From Lonicera japonica (lineage: Eukaryota > Streptophyta > Magnoliopsida > Dipsacales > Caprifoliaceae), in NCBI GenBank assembly GCA_021464415.1, contig CM038469.1:62105650-62169649 (forward strand): a DNA stretch of 64,000 nt. Reading direction: 5' to 3'. A program made the position numbers and the translations under genes. The notes beneath the pieces are model-generated. The model searched no databases, was not told the DNA's origin, and worked only from the letters and a program-made list of their open reading frames with translations. Of the stretch, positions 11,562 to 24,915 are shown piece after piece; position 1 is the stretch's first letter, and the number at the start of each line of letters is the position of its first letter.

Positions 11562-14418
11562 ATAGAGTATAGTAGAACTTTTGATCACTAAAGAGAATAA
11601 ATAAATTTTAGACAAAAGAGAGAGAGAGAGAAACATATAGTAGTAGGATTTTCTCACACAGAGAAAAAAATGCAATGGAGTAGTACGATGGATAATTAAA
11701 GTATGAGTACTCCAAGTAATAGGAATTGAGTAAAATAAATATTCTCAGTAGAAGGAATTTTAGCAAAATAAATATTTTTAACCAAAATGTAAAAAACGGA
11801 GTACAAGTTATTTTTATTCCGACCTAATTGATAGGAGTGTAAATTACTTAAAGTGTAAATCACCTTCCAACATTCACAATTTTATAATTAATATATATAG
11901 ATATAGATATAGATTAAAATAAGAAGGGGCAAAATCAATAGATTAAAAAGTTGATACAACTCAAAGACTCCAGCTTCTTTTGAAGCATCACTCTCTTTAC
12001 ATTGTGGGAGCTATTCATGCCAACGGCATTAATAAATATTTTTTTTGAAAATTCAATTAACCTAATAACTCTTATGAATTTAGGGGAAGTTTACAAGGGA
12101 GGAAGAGTTGTGATACGATGATATTGATTGAGTTGCTGTCCAGTTATCAGTTAATTTATCGCATATATAATCGATTAATGCATGATTTATGTTAGGAGAT
12201 TAATTTTATCACTTATATTAAAAAAATAAAAATTAAGAGCACCATGTGAACTTAAGGGATGCTTTATTCAAATAAATTATGAGCATGGAACTCTTTTATC
12301 AAAGCAATTTGTTTGATTAAAATCCATTTTTGTTTCAACAACACGTGCCTATATACGGTGCAAGCATACAACAATTTTTGATATATATAATACAAATGAT
12401 AATTAGACAGTGACGTAGTTAATAATTTAGATCACCCAAGTCTAGTGCTGCAAAGTTGAAAATTTGTAGGATTAGAATTGTTATTTGCTGTAATAATGGT
12501 ACACTTTTTTTTTTATTTTTTTTATACAAGCAGTTCAGTTTTGAATAAGATGGATGTTTCGCGGAAGGAGTAGGGTAGAGGGACAAGTTTTAGTAATGGT
12601 AAAATTATAAATATTGAAAGTCAAATAAATATAATGTACAAATATAAGTGCCAGGATCCAAGTTGGAGCCCGGTCAAGCCCTTTTTGGGTCCACTACTCC
12701 AAATATAGTTTAACCATTTTCTTATTGTATTAGGGCTGGCCTAGATTGTCACCTCAGTCCCCTAACGTAATAGGGCCTAGGAGTGTTTTTGGTTTCAGTT
12801 GGGGTAGAAAATAAAAGACCCAAACCCAAATTGAATTTGTAAGTTTGGTTTCGGTTTAGTTTCTAAATTTTCCAAAGTCTAACTTGAACCAAATTTTTAT
12901 GTCCGGTTCGGTTGGGTTTTATTCTGTTTTTATATATTTTTCTTTAAAAAATTTTTGCAAGGCAACACTTATTTTATTTATAAAAATAATAACTTATACT
13001 TGCTCCTATTTATTTTGGACAAAAAAATATTAATTATATTTATAATATAGTTCAAATATTCATGATGATATAGCAAAATAATTATTTGAATATTTAACGA
13101 TTCACGAGAGGACACGTGGCTGTCCCAGGGCTCTGACCTGAACACCGTGTAGGCCAAAGCTCCCAACGGTATACATGTTCGATCTACATATTGTTCTCGT
13201 GTACTAGATTCCAGAGCTGAAACCCCAGAGCTCTTCTGGCGAGCTCTGGAGGTCCTGACCAACCACTGTATCAGAGTAAGCATAAGCGGCATGGGTGACT
13301 CTCACCAATTTTGCCAGCGCCACAAAGTTGCCATCAACTTCATTAAATGCATACAACTATAGTAAATGCACTAAAATACCATGATAAGTAAGACTAAAGT
13401 TTGTGATGATGAAATATGGTTCAAGATTTGCTTTGTGAGTTCTTTCACACGTTTTCTAATTCATTATATATATAAAAAGCATTTACTTCACATAACAACC
13501 TAGCTTTTAAAGAAAGAGAGAATTGTTCGCTTGTAATCAAAACATAGTTCTAAATCTAGCTTATTTATATAAAAGCCACCAAGCTCCGAGCTCGTTTCAC
13601 CAGAGGAAGATTATTCCTTGCAAGGGTGACACCACATCTATAAACACTTGGCTTGCTATTTCAATTTTTGACTTACATACTACTTAAAATACAAAATACA
13701 AAATCTTTGACTAATTGGTTGAAAGATTATACTTTTTTTTTTGTTTCACCATTTTCATCACATTAAAATACAAAATCTTTGACTAATTGGTTGAAAAAGT
13801 TCACTCTAGATTTTCACACCAATACATTTTCTCTCAAAGAATTAAGTTCTTACTAAAGCTCGTAAAATTTAGGAACACAAAATGTTTTTTTTGGTTTGGT
13901 TTGGTTTGGTTCGGTTCGATTTTGCATTGGCACAACTTAAACCCGAACCAAACATATGTTTCTTTGTTATTGTTTTTTTTTTGGTTTGGCTTAATCGTTC
14001 GATTTTAAGGTTTGCCATAACACTCTTACCAATGCTCACAATTTTTTTAGGCCTTTATATATGTTATAAAAGGTAAAATTATTTGACATTTACTTACTAA
14101 AAGCCGATTTGTATTGTCAATGCAATTATCTGTCTGCCAAAATATAATACTTACTTTAAAAATTGTACTATACATTATTTTTGTAACAAGTATAATTATT
14201 TTGACATTAAGCCAGCACTAAAAATATGATACAAATTGGCATTTGTAATATACAAGTTGTATTACTATTTTTCAGAAGAGACAAAAAAAAGTACACATGA
14301 ACTTTTACCTTATTGATTTTGTATCCGGTTAAATGCGAAATTTTAATTATCGTGGTAGCACATTTGAAAAAAAAACACATTTAATATTATATCTATTTTG
14401 AATCTCTAGAAATCACAT
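11562..14418. other. Gene-free region upstream of the CASP-like gene
   Basis: Holds a GA microsatellite (about 11612-11632), hAT-like degenerate GGTTTCGGTT sequence (12780-12930 and 13890-13940), and a short direct duplication with TTTGACTAATTGGTTGAAA at about 13705-13724 and 13777-13796. The 104-codon minus frame at 13292-12978 is GC-richer at its start but matches no family I recognise, so it is not called. Confidence 0.4.
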
Positions 14419-14569
14419 CAAGTGATACGATATAAATTAAATTTCATTTTTTTCTTTCCCTTTTTACCGCAAAAGGGATTTTCTAAATTAAATTCAAGTG
14501 ATACGATATAACTTAAATTTCATATATTTCTTTCCCTTTTTACCGCAAAAGGGATTTTCTTAATTAAAT
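14419..14569. repeat. Two-unit 76-bp tandem duplication in the CASP-like gene upstream region
   Basis: Two adjacent units (14419-14494 and 14495-14569) each contain CAAGTGATACGATATAA, then TTTCTTTCCCTTTTTACCGC and AAAAGGGATTTTCT. They differ at only a few positions. They end about 290 bp upstream of the ATG at 14855, so they may lie in the promoter. Confidence 0.8.
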
Positions 14570-14854
14570 TATTAAATATTTTTTTCGGGTTTTCTAATCT
14601 TTATATAATACTCCTAGCAAACATTGCAACGCCTATCTATTTTATTTATATTTTTTCATGTATATATAGGAAAATAATTAAATAACCAATAAATCCACGT
14701 CTGAGATGCCACAATTCTCCTCTTATTTAAACCAATTAACTTTGACAATTCTCTCTCATTTCACTCTCAAAACATATTTTGGTCAATTGAGGGTTTTGAT
14801 CCCTTTCTTTCTCTTTGTCGCCCCTGTTTTCTTTGAAAAACCCAAACCCTAGCA

Positions 14855-17800
14855 ATGGAGTCTGATAGAGATCAGCAGAAAAAGTCTGCGGCGCCGGAAA
14901 ATTCAGTTCCGGTGGGCAAAAGGTTCATGTGGACCCAACTTACTATCAGAAGTTTGGCGATTGCGTTCGCATTGTGTTCCATCACTATAACAGTCACCAG
15001 TGACCAATCCGTGCACGCGTATGGGATGGTCTTGCATACTAGTTATAAATATGCTTCTTCATTCAAGTAAGGATTTGTTTTTTTAGCCTATGATTCTTAG
15101 ATCCGGTTCTGTGTATTTTGATACCTTGAGCGAAATATTAAAATATGTCATTTTATAAATAAATATATTAATTTTTTATATTAAAAAAATAAAATAATTT
15201 TAATTTAATGATAAGAGTTTAGATGTCACCAAAAAAACATTATAATTGTAAAGAATCATGCAAAAACACTACGATTAAATATTTAATTTTCTAAGAAAAA
15301 ATATTGGTACCCCTCTAATTCTTTGTTATAGCATGAGGAAATTGAGATTAAATTTGGGAAGTCAAAAAAGAGCCGAAGAAGCCGTTTCCTTATACACTTT
15401 TAAAGTTTCGAAAACTTGAGTTTTTTTCTTGAAAATTTGCATTCTAATTTTTTTCTTTTCTTTTTTTATATATAGAGATAAATAAAATATTAGTGCCCTT
15501 CTTAATTTTTAGATCCTGAGTGCATGTGCTGAACAAAAGTTCTAAAATATCCAATGTTAAAAGCCAAATACATGAAAAACTTTGTAGTCCTACCTGTTTA
15601 TTGAAGTGTTGCGATATCAATTTGTACAACAACTAATGAGTGAAAATAATAGGACATCGTTGGCATAAAATCTCACTAAATTTATGTTAAGCATTTAGTG
15701 ACTTGCCTTTTACATTGAATGTGTAATTTTAACTTAATTTAGCATTAAGATATGATGCGAGAAAACAAAAATCATTTATGCGTCACTAATCTTAATTCAA
15801 ATTATTTGTTTTAAAAAAATCTTAATTCAATTCAAATCATTTGTTTAAATGCTTATATTGTATTCAATTATTAGTCGTAATTAATCCTAACCTAGCTAAT
15901 TTTGAGGTGTAATTCTTGCTTTTGTTTTTTTGGTTTGAAGGTTTCTTGTTGGAGCAAATGCAGTTGCATGCGTTTTTGTTTTTTGCTCGCTGATCTCTGT
16001 AGGATTTTGTGGTTCAAAATCAAATCCCAGCCTTTATTTCTACGTGGTTTTGCATGATGTGGTAAGGGAATTTGATTCTTCTATCTCGCGCTGTGGTTGA
16101 GTTATTCTTTCTTGTAAGAAACCCTTTTGTTTGTTCAAATTTTTTTTTTCTACGTAATTCACTCGCACACACTTAAAGTGTGATTGACTGCAATTAAGAA
16201 AACAATGTTGGAAAAGAATTGAATTTGTTAGCGAATTGAATTATTTAGGGATTGGTTTCTACAAATATGTTGAACTCTAGTCAAAAGAGCGCAGTTCCTT
16301 GTTCTTCTAAAATTTAATTTCTTGAGTGGAGGGGAAGACTGAAAAAGTTTCTAACTTTTTGATTAATTAGGTCCAATTTGTGGCTATTTCATAAAATCGG
16401 TTTCCACCAAAAAATGTTGACCGTCATGATACACATATTAACTCAAATGATCAAATGATAAGCCCAAAGTGTAACCATTATTGTGTTGGATCCATTTTAA
16501 ATTAGTATATGTATCTTGATTATAATAATTTTTTGAGTAATGTTACTAGAACTCAATTATTAAACTCAAAAAGATTACTCAAATAACTAGGGGTGGACGA
16601 TTTAAATTTTACAAATTTATTTATCGTATAGAAAATAAAAATTCACTTCAAATGTTTAATTTGATCTGTTTAAACACTTGGTAAAAAATGCAAACGACAA
16701 GTCAAAAAAAATAAAAATAAATAAATGATATGAATATTCCTTCCGATAAATTATTTATGCAAAAAAATTACATACTCTTTGCTTACTAGATTTAGTGTGC
16801 ATAGAGATAATCATACACGTTGAATGATAAATGGATTTCATTAGAACATTCAATTTTGGCGTGTAATTAAGTGTGGAACCAAATATTGGTATTATCAATA
16901 TTACCGCTAATCTTGAAACTCGAAAATCATAGTAAGATATATAATTTTATATCACAATTTGCTATCATTTTCGCCAGTTTATATTTGCTAACTTTATTAT
17001 CAAATTTTCACTTGGATTCTTCTTTGTTGAAAAAAAATAATAATACCAAAAACGCAATAACAGTGAAAATATGAATAGAAAAAATAAAATAAAATAAAAC
17101 TAAAATAATAAGAATATTGATTGGTCATATTAAAATGTAAAAATAAAATAAAATAAAATAAAATGGCCTTACAAACCTTATCAAAAGAAATATTATCTAA
17201 GAAAGTAGTTGATTGGTGAATGGAATACATCAAAATGTAAATAATTTGTACATCATGTAATGCAAATTTAACAAATTAAAATTATATTTTTATAGAGAAA
17301 CACTTGTAATATATATGTCAATGAAATATATACAATTAATAAATATTAATAAAATAAGTATATTAAATACATATTAATGATATATTAAATGGAAGAATTT
17401 TCTCTATAATACTATTATGTAATATAATAATATAATATAATATAATAGATAAATAGTATAGATAGATAGATTAATTAATTAATATAAATAATATCATTAA
17501 TAGATATAGTATAGATATAGTGTTAGGTGTTCATTTACTATACTGTTTAATATGTTGTCTCACATAATCTAAATCATTATTTCAAGTCAGAATCTTAGGA
17601 CTAATGTGAATATTGAATGTTTTGTATAAAATTTTGTATGTTCTTTGACAGGCGATGACTGCGCTGATGATATCGGGATGTGCGGCAGCAACAGCGATAG
17701 GGTACGTGGGGCGTTACGGTCAGAATAAAAGTGGATGGTTACCTATGTGCGCTAGAACCCCAAATTTCTGCCACAGAATGACGCTAGCCCTTGCCTTCTC

Positions 17801-17882
17801 TTACTTGTCATTTTTCTCTTTACTCGCCCTCACTCTCGTTTCTGCTTACAAACTCAAATCTCTAGCCACCACCACTTTATAA
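14855..17882 (+). CDS. CASP-like membrane protein (CASPL1 type), three exons
   Basis: Coding exons are 14855-15066, 15941-16061 and 17652-17882 with GTAAGG/GTAAGG donors and AAG/CAG acceptors, giving 187 residues. The protein has four predicted membrane spans: residues about 30-50, 71-90, 104-130 and 155-180. An Arg precedes span 1, an Asp follows His in span 3 (LHD), and the last external loop reads GYVGRYG...GW.P.C with a Cys pair. These are hallmarks of the CASP/MARVEL-like UPF0497 family. Spans 3-4 (GCAAATAIGYVG, FSYLSF) resemble the CASPL1F group. Family members sit in the plasma membrane; CASPs proper organise the Casparian strip domain, but most CASPLs have no settled role. A TATA-like run lies at about 14660-14667. 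Intron 2 is about 1.6 kb and AT-rich. The start follows CCCTAGCA and is the first ATG of the frame. Confidence 0.92.
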
Positions 17883-18530
17883 ATGGAAAATACTCTCATC
17901 TTCTACAACTCCTACTAGGAATAATCTAGTTTAGTCTAGTCTAGTAATAATAATTCACCACTGGATGGTCTTTTATTTTCTTCACTTTTCTTAGGTTTTG
18001 CTTCTTAATTTGTTGTGTAGTTTCTGAAAATTTTCTCTCTAATAGATATCCTTTTAATTTGTTCTATGCTTTCGAGTCTTATTTAGTATCGTTGGGTTGA
18101 ATGTTTGGCTAAATGATAACATATATATATCAAGAATTTGAAGCAACTTCATGGCCGGTTAATAATTTTGATAAGGTACGATGCACCCGTTCAATAATAT
18201 GAATCTACAAAAATCAATATAAGATAACTTAATATAGACCAATTTAATATCAAATCTGACTATAATAAAATACAAATAGATGGTTTCGTTATGAGGATAC
18301 CATAAAATGCATGTGTTGCATCATTTGGTACACAAATTTTGTGCAAATAATTTGACACTACACTTGCTCAAAATTTTGAGAGAATTTAATGGGACTTAAA
18401 TATGAAAACCCATTGCAAATAATTTTAATCTGCACATCTTTCTATTATTAGAATAATGTATTATGCTTAAATTATAATGCACAAATATATATATTCTGGC
18501 AATAGATATTAAGATCATCTGTTTTTTATA
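17883..18530. other. 3' flank of the CASP-like gene and gene-free spacer
   Basis: Contains the likely 3' UTR (T-rich, about 17883-18080) and then AT-rich DNA up to the fold-back element. No other gene is seen. Confidence 0.5.
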
Positions 18531-18934
18531 CAGTCCGGATCTCATGCGGACTACTATTCACGGACCGTCCGTACGGACTGGCCCATTTGGCACACTTCCC
18601 GATGGAATTTTTTGATGAAATTTTGTGGGGATGTTCTTCATGATGTGTAGAACATCTACACCAAATTTCATCAAAAAATTCAACCGGGAAGTAGGTTAAC
18701 TACATGATTGAAGAATATTGGATTTTATATATCTATTTCTGGACCAGTTTTTTTCAATCATGTAGTTAACCTACTTCCCGGTTGAATTTTTTGATGAAAT
18801 TTGGTGAAGATGTTCTACACATCATGAAGAACATCCCTACAAAATTTCATCAAAAAATTTCATCGGGAAGCGTGCCAAACGGGCCAGTCCGTACGGACGG
18901 TCCGTGAATAGTAGTCCGCATGAGATCCGGACTG
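18531..18934. mobile_element. Fold-back (long inverted repeat) element, MULE-like MITE
   Basis: Two arms of about 180 bp (starting CAGTCCGGATCTCATGCGG and ending CCGCATGAGATCCGGACTG) are near-perfect inverted copies separated by a loop of about 40-50 bp around 18709-18750. The element is flanked on both sides by the identical 10-mer GTTTTTTATA, immediately adjacent to the ends, which reads as a target-site duplication. Within each arm there are further ATTTTTTGATGAAATTT repeats. There is no ORF. A 9-10-bp duplication with long inverted repeats fits Mutator-like elements. A transcript through it would fold into one long hairpin. Confidence 0.85.
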
Positions 18935-18944
18935 GTTTTTTATA

Positions 18945-19568
18945 TATATATATAATTTTTATAGGGAGTATTAGATGTCACTATTGTTAGGATCTTCAAT
19001 AAATTTATTTTTCTACCCGGAATAGGAACCAAGAGTGTCCCGCTAAAAAATTTCTAACAAACTGATACTAATTTGGATATCAAACAGCCATAAATAAGCA
19101 TGCTAAACTCCAAGACCGTGTACTTCTTTTTGTAATGGAGCTAAGTTCTCTTTTCTCATAAATCAAAATTATATACCTCTTTCAGCTTAAAATTGTTTTA
19201 AAGATGAATTTTAATTTAAGAAACAATTAATCAAATTATACAAAAGCTTAAATTGCTTAAATTGCTTAAATTATAATTCCAAACTTCCGATTTAGTTTCT
19301 ATGCAAACGATTAGCTGGAAATTGATTCAGTTTCTTTCCTTTTATTTCATTATTTGCTCAGGATGGAAAATCTTAATTCTTACCCCCACCCAGCACACAC
19401 TTTACTATTTTACTAAATCAAAGCATTTTTTTTCTTTTTTTGGCTTATACATAAGAATGAAAAGTCATTAAAAGACATTATCACCAATTTGAGTTTTAAA
19501 CAGGCAAATACATAAACATCAAACACGTATCCAACTACACAAGGAGAAAAGAGAAATCCCATACAGTA
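18945..19568. other. Spacer and 3' flank of the BRO1-like gene
   Basis: AT-rich with no frame of note. The part next to 19569 is the expected 3' UTR of the minus-strand BRO1-like gene. A short triplicate of TTAAATTGC occurs around 19245-19270. Confidence 0.5.
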
Positions 19569-22500
19569 TTATTGCGTAGCATCTATCTCATCTTCGTAAC
19601 CTTTAAGGTGCTCTTTAAGCATTTGTCCTGGGATTTCCCATTTCTCTCTATCCCATGATGCATCAATTTCTGGCAATTCGTATTCATCGGGTTTTAGTGT
19701 CAGCTGAAATTCAGGAAGATCCGGCAAGATTTGGAGATCCCTGCATCATATCCGAGTAAATAAATTCACACCTGCCTTGACAAGGTAATTGCTAAGGCCA
19801 CCGCAAAAATTATATACCAAACACATGCATTGTACTATCCTTTCAGCTTAGTGTACAATCATTTTCTAAGCACAATGCAGTGCCAAGGGTAACTTCTGTG
19901 GCCCGTTGGCGACCACCCTACATAGTTATCTTTTGCACAACGTGAATCATATAGGTTATAAAGCAAAACAAAATTAGTTAAATAAATGGAAAATGGGAAA
20001 CACATACTTCTCCTGGCTTAACAGAGAGCCATACATCTGAGACTTCCTAGACGCAGTTTCCGGGATTTTCTTGTTTAAATGCTTCATAACTCCCCAGGGT
20101 GGAGGAGCCCTTGATGAAATAAAAACGGAAACAGAATCAGATAAAGCGAATTCAAATGCTATAACGCTCCGACAATTAAAGCATTTATTCAAATTGCAAA
20201 TAATGCAAATTCAAATCGAACCTGTTTGTGGGAACTGCAAGGCAAAAGCTTAAACACGCCTTCTTGCTCTCTGTTAAAAGTTCTTCTGAAGCAAGGAAAC
20301 AACACACAGCACTAATGTGCGAGGTTGGTTCAGCACCCTTGTCGAGAATCAGACCATGGAAGTAGTAGGCTGCAGCCTAATAACGTAACACATTTATTAG
20401 AAATTGCAAAAAAGAAACGAGAAAAATACATATTTGGAATGGACAGCAGGGCACACTTTTGCTTCGAGGAATTTCCACTTGATAAACAATCTATGCTTCT
20501 TTCTGTATCCGTGATTGTCGTTAAATGATGACAAGCAGTAATGAGCCTGAAGAAATTAAAAAAGGAATTAGATCTTGTTTGATAGCACTCTTCCATGGAA
20601 AATCCCCAACTTTTCCTATTTTCTGTCATTAGTGGTATTTGACTGCACTTATTTTCCATAGAACCATGGATAATCGATGGGATGACTTGCTTTAGCCTAA
20701 GTTTTGAATTTTTCATGAATCCAAAAACCACCACCTCCTTAAGTTCCATGTTCGGAGGGATTCAATTATTTTTTGAGCAAACCAATCGAACGCACCCTTA
20801 GGTTAAAAAAACAATAGGTATGCACAGTCGAGATGGTGTCAATCAAGTATCAACTAAAGAAATTAGTTATCATAAATATGAATTGAAATAAGATTGTTAG
20901 CATTATTTAATAATCCTTCCATAATCCCCATGAAGACAGTGCAGCAAAACATTCTTTCCTATAGAGCAGTCTAATCCTCTAAAACCATCCTGTTCTTGCT
21001 CAGAAACCCACATCATTCCATTAGGTATGGATTTTCTAACCAAATTCCAGGTAGCTGAGAGTAATTTATGGAGTAGATGAAACAACAACAATGTTCCAGA
21101 TGAAGAAATTCATGGGACAGGCTACTAAAACTTTCACAAACCAATGGATGTCTCAAGATTCCGCATGAAAGTTACATCAAGTCATTGACTTCTTAAACAT
21201 ATATAGTGTATCCTGATTCCCGAGCTAACTGGGGCCATCAGAACATTGTACATAAAAGACTAGCGGAAGTTCTGTACAAAAAAGAAAAGAAAAGAGACTA
21301 GTGGAAGTAATTCTGGCAGATAGCTAGAGCATAATAGAAATGGGAAAATCTTAAATTGCAGAACGATGAGATATGTATACCAATTACCAACCTGCCCAAA
21401 ATAGGTTAATTGTTCACATGCCAGCCTCCTCTTCACAGATAAAGTGGCATTTGGACTTTGAACAGCCAGACACAGCTGCATTTCAGTTCCCTGGACAAGT
21501 AAGTCACCCAGCACAGTGTCAACAGTAATTATATCCCCTGATGTTAGAAAACATTATCTTAGGCACTGAAAACTTAGTTTGCAAAAGAAAAAACGAAGTA
21601 ATTTTCATAAACAACACACAAGAAATGATTATAATTTAACTTATCGAAACGCACATCAATCGCATCTTACCAAATAAGAAAATAACTTAATTTTTTGCCA
21701 TAATTCACGTTCTCTTTTCTTTACCCAGGAGATGATGTTTAATGAGAAATATGGGGATCCAAGGAACGAAAAGAACGTTAAAAAAGAAGAAGAAGTAGAA
21801 GAAGAAGAAGAAGAAGAAGAAGAAAGTTTGAGAGTATTATTATTAGAATTGAAGTTGCTTGACATCCCAGTTAAATTATGAATGGTCGTTTTCACTTTCT
21901 TATCATTTACATTACGGCAAACACAATGATTCCAAAATTGGAAGACAACATCTTGTTTATTTGCCTACTTTTCTCTTGAGCTAATTATGTGTGTGCAGAG
22001 GTTAATTATCTCTTTAGTATACTTTGCGAGTTACAAAGAGTAAGGTTTCCTCCACTAACTGAATACCATATATACCTGACCTAGTGCTTGAATGTAAGTA
22101 GCTTCCAAGACACCCTCATGCAAGTCTTTTGGCAAACAGGTCCTGGTCATTTAAGGATGATTTTGTCAAGGATGATTAGTAGGAAAATGAGTAAAAAGAT
22201 TCAGCAGCTCTGGCATACTCCCACCATCCCAAATTTAGTCACTATTTGACGAATCAAACTTTTTACAAAAAATACTACTTCCTCCGTCCCAAATTAAGAG
22301 TCACTATTTGACCTTCACAAATATTACATTAATACTCACCATTTCAACATAATGGTCAAGAAAGTACTTGCTATCATGAAATTTGGTACATCAATGTGAC
22401 TCTTGATTTCGGATGTCCCAAAAAGGGAAAAGAGACAATGAAATTGGAGATTTGGAGCTGAGGGAGTTACAGTCTGGATGAAAACTAATTTTACTATCTT

Positions 22501-23877
22501 CTGATTTCATACATTGATTTCAAAAATATGACACTTAATTTGTGATGTCGACAAAAGAAAAGTGGGACCCTTAATTTGGATTTATTTGAGTATATGCTCA
22601 CATACTTAATATGGGGTGGTAAGCGGACAAGAACATCCCGGACAGAAAATTCCAAGTACCCTGCTGCCTTGAGCAATAAATCCACAGCATTCCTCATGTT
22701 ATCTGGTCCGTACAATAATTGCTCAGTTCCAATCATTAGAGGTTTTCAAAATTGATTCAAATTTAGGCCAAAATGGTCAAATAGATAGGAACACCAACCT
22801 GCAGATACAGCCCTTTCACAAGAATTATTATAATCCTCAGGAATCAGCATCGAGTTTGCCTCGTTCAATGTCAACAAAGCCATCATGTGGACAACAGATA
22901 GTAACTCAAACAAGGAGTTTGCTATGCACACTTCCTGTTCATCAAATTTACAGATCTGATTACCCAAACCTTGGTTAGCCAAAAAGTAATAGTGAAGGTG
23001 GAAGAGAGAGCTTCTCGAAATCCTTACTTGTCTCCCACCATCTAAATTTTTCCACTTGAATTCCACCAGTTCTTGGAGGCCATGTTCTAATAACTACACA
23101 AGTTAGCCACTAGCATCTAGATGTATGTGCGTGTCTAGAGAGTGAGAGCTTTTGGTTGTCCCTACTCCCTAATCCAACGATTGTATTTTTCTATGTTTAA
23201 AACCGAGCTTAGATAATGTATTAGATAAATTTAAGAAAAATACATTCTTATTGGTTCTATCAACTGGATAATCATACTCGATGCATTAATGAGTTGCACA
23301 CTCTAAGAATGTACAACCCATCTATGCATCTAGTATGAATAACCGGTTGATGAAGCTGGTAAGCATTGCTCATTGCTCTATTGAGTTCTAACTTTTTTCT
23401 GATTAATTATTTGAAGCAATTACATTAATAAAAGTTAAAGACGAAAAGAGGGTAAAATAATCATTGCATTTTTAGGGACAACCAAGCCCCCTCAAACAGA
23501 ATAGAGTTGAACCATTCTTGGTGAGGCCAAGTAAAAGGGACAAGTACTCCTCCAATGCTCTATGAAGTTCTGGAATTGCAGATCCACCTGCAAGAACTAC
23601 CAAATGAAATTAAAAACAGAAATTTCAAAAGGAAAAAAAAGAAAGGAATGTTGATTAAATCATAGGATTGTAAGAGCAGACCAGTATCTTCTGCCACTAA
23701 AACAATTTGATTCCGAAGTGAACCAATTCTATCAGCGAGATCTTTCGGAATTAGCCCCTTGAGCGTCCTTTGAAGATCAGATTGAGCAGGAACACGCATT
23801 GGTGGCACAAAGATGGAAACTAAGGGGATGTTCTTTTTCTTTTTCCTTCCAATTGCAACAGAAGCTGCGCAACCCAT
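19569..23877 (-). CDS. BRO1-domain protein, endosomal targeting type, ten exons
   Basis: Coding exons (minus strand): 23877-23682, 23587-23513, 23086-23028, 22955-22799, 22702-22606, 22142-22076, 21490-21392, 20376-20222, 20109-20008, 19740-19569. All junctions are GT-AG and phases agree, giving 392 residues. The N-terminus MGCAAS carries Gly2 and Cys3, a classic N-myristoylation/palmitoylation site. The body is the BRO1-like fold seen in plant 'endosomal targeting BRO1-like' proteins (Arabidopsis AT1G17940/AT1G73390 type), with signatures LVEFKWKNL near residue 94, LPKDLHEGVLEA near 200, SVKRRLACEQ near 235 and AAAYYFHGLILDKG near 250. BRO1 domains bind ESCRT-III in endosomal sorting; the role of this plant group is not settled. 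Upstream, 24540-24880 likely holds the 5' UTR with a possible intron (ACCA|GTAAGATA). Introns contain a Stowaway MITE and a GAA microsatellite. Confidence 0.9.
21784..21823. repeat. GAA microsatellite in an intron
   Basis: An interrupted (GAA)n run in intron 6 of the BRO1-like gene. It creates a poly-Ser frame on the minus strand that is not a gene. Confidence 0.8.
22275..22467. mobile_element. Degenerate Stowaway-like MITE in intron 5 of the BRO1-like gene
   Basis: The left end CTTCCTCCGTCCCAAATTAAG pairs poorly with the right end GGAGCTGAGGGAG and better internally (GTGACTCTTGATTTCGGA). Partial copies of the same sequence sit on each side: CCCAAATTTAGTCACTATTTGACG at 22228-22252 and GTGGGACCCTTAATTTGGA near 22562-22580. 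This suggests nested or repeated insertion in this intron. Confidence 0.55.
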
Positions 23878-24915
23878 TGTTGTCGAAAAGAACTTTTATC
23901 GAACATAACATTCTATATGCATTCGACCAGTAGAATTCTCCATTTCAGTTGGTTGCAACAAACATAAATGCAAAATTAAACCGAAATTGACTTCCTCCCA
24001 ACAGTTGGTGTTTAAGTTTATCCAACACATAATTGAGACAACGGAAATGAAGCTGGAGGGAAAAACGAGTATTTGGCTCCTCTAGAGTGATGGAAATCAC
24101 TCTAAAGCAGAGTTGAAAAAATCAAAATCCTGACCATTCATTTTAAAATTGGACGATCAAAGTTTTGAATTACTTTTTACTTAAAATGAGTTCTCGCCAG
24201 ATGTCACAACTACTTAAAGCAAGCAAAGTTGAGGTTGATGGAGAAAATGAATAAAAGTAATCGTGTTTGTAGCTGTATATGTATACATACTTGTGCATAA
24301 TCAATATCAAACAGTAAATAAATGAAAGTAGAAAACTGATGAGAAGCTAAATAATATAGTTAGAAGGACATGGACAATTAAAGCGAGCGAGTAAAAGCAA
24401 GTTCAGATTGATTGATGAATGAATATGAATATGAATATGAATATGAATATAAAATGCGTGTTTGTAGCTGATATGCTTGCTACAATACAGCTGTGCAAAA
24501 TCAATGAATAATAAAATAAAATAGAAGAGCGAAATATCTTACTGGTTTACTGACAGAATTAGAGATGGAGTTGAGAGTTATGAAGAAGGTTCGAGGATGT
24601 AATGGTTGTATTGATATGACCATGAGAGTGGGAAAGCTCGAGAATCGAGAAATTGGCTCACATGGAGAAGGCGTAAATTTAAGAAGAGAAATTAAGGTAT
24701 AGTGCGAGTAAATGTGTCAGCGAAGATGTAGGGGGATCGCATGGAAATTTGGGATCAGATCGATCAGATCAGATCAATTGTTTAATGGATAACCGAGAAT
24801 GGAGTACTGATTGGAGTTCAATTCATTTGACGTCCACTTGTCCGTAGAAAGTAGAAACCTGGCAATTGCGCTCTTCAAGGAAATCGGACCGCTAAAACTG
24901 GAGTTTTTTTTGTAT
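23878..24915. other. 5' flank of the BRO1-like gene
   Basis: Expected 5' UTR and promoter of the minus-strand gene. It holds a GAATAT hexamer tandem (about 24418-24452) and two related segments sharing GTGTTTGTAGCTG (about 24260-24275 and 24462-24474), a local imperfect duplication. No other gene is seen. Confidence 0.5.

Noticed and set aside
12978..13292. 104-codon minus frame, GC-rich at its start
   Set aside because: No family recognised; the second half is AT-rich non-coding-like sequence. It could be a gene scrap but nothing supports a call.
20330..20749. 139-codon minus frame
   Set aside because: It runs through exon 8 of the BRO1-like gene in the wrong frame and into the intron.
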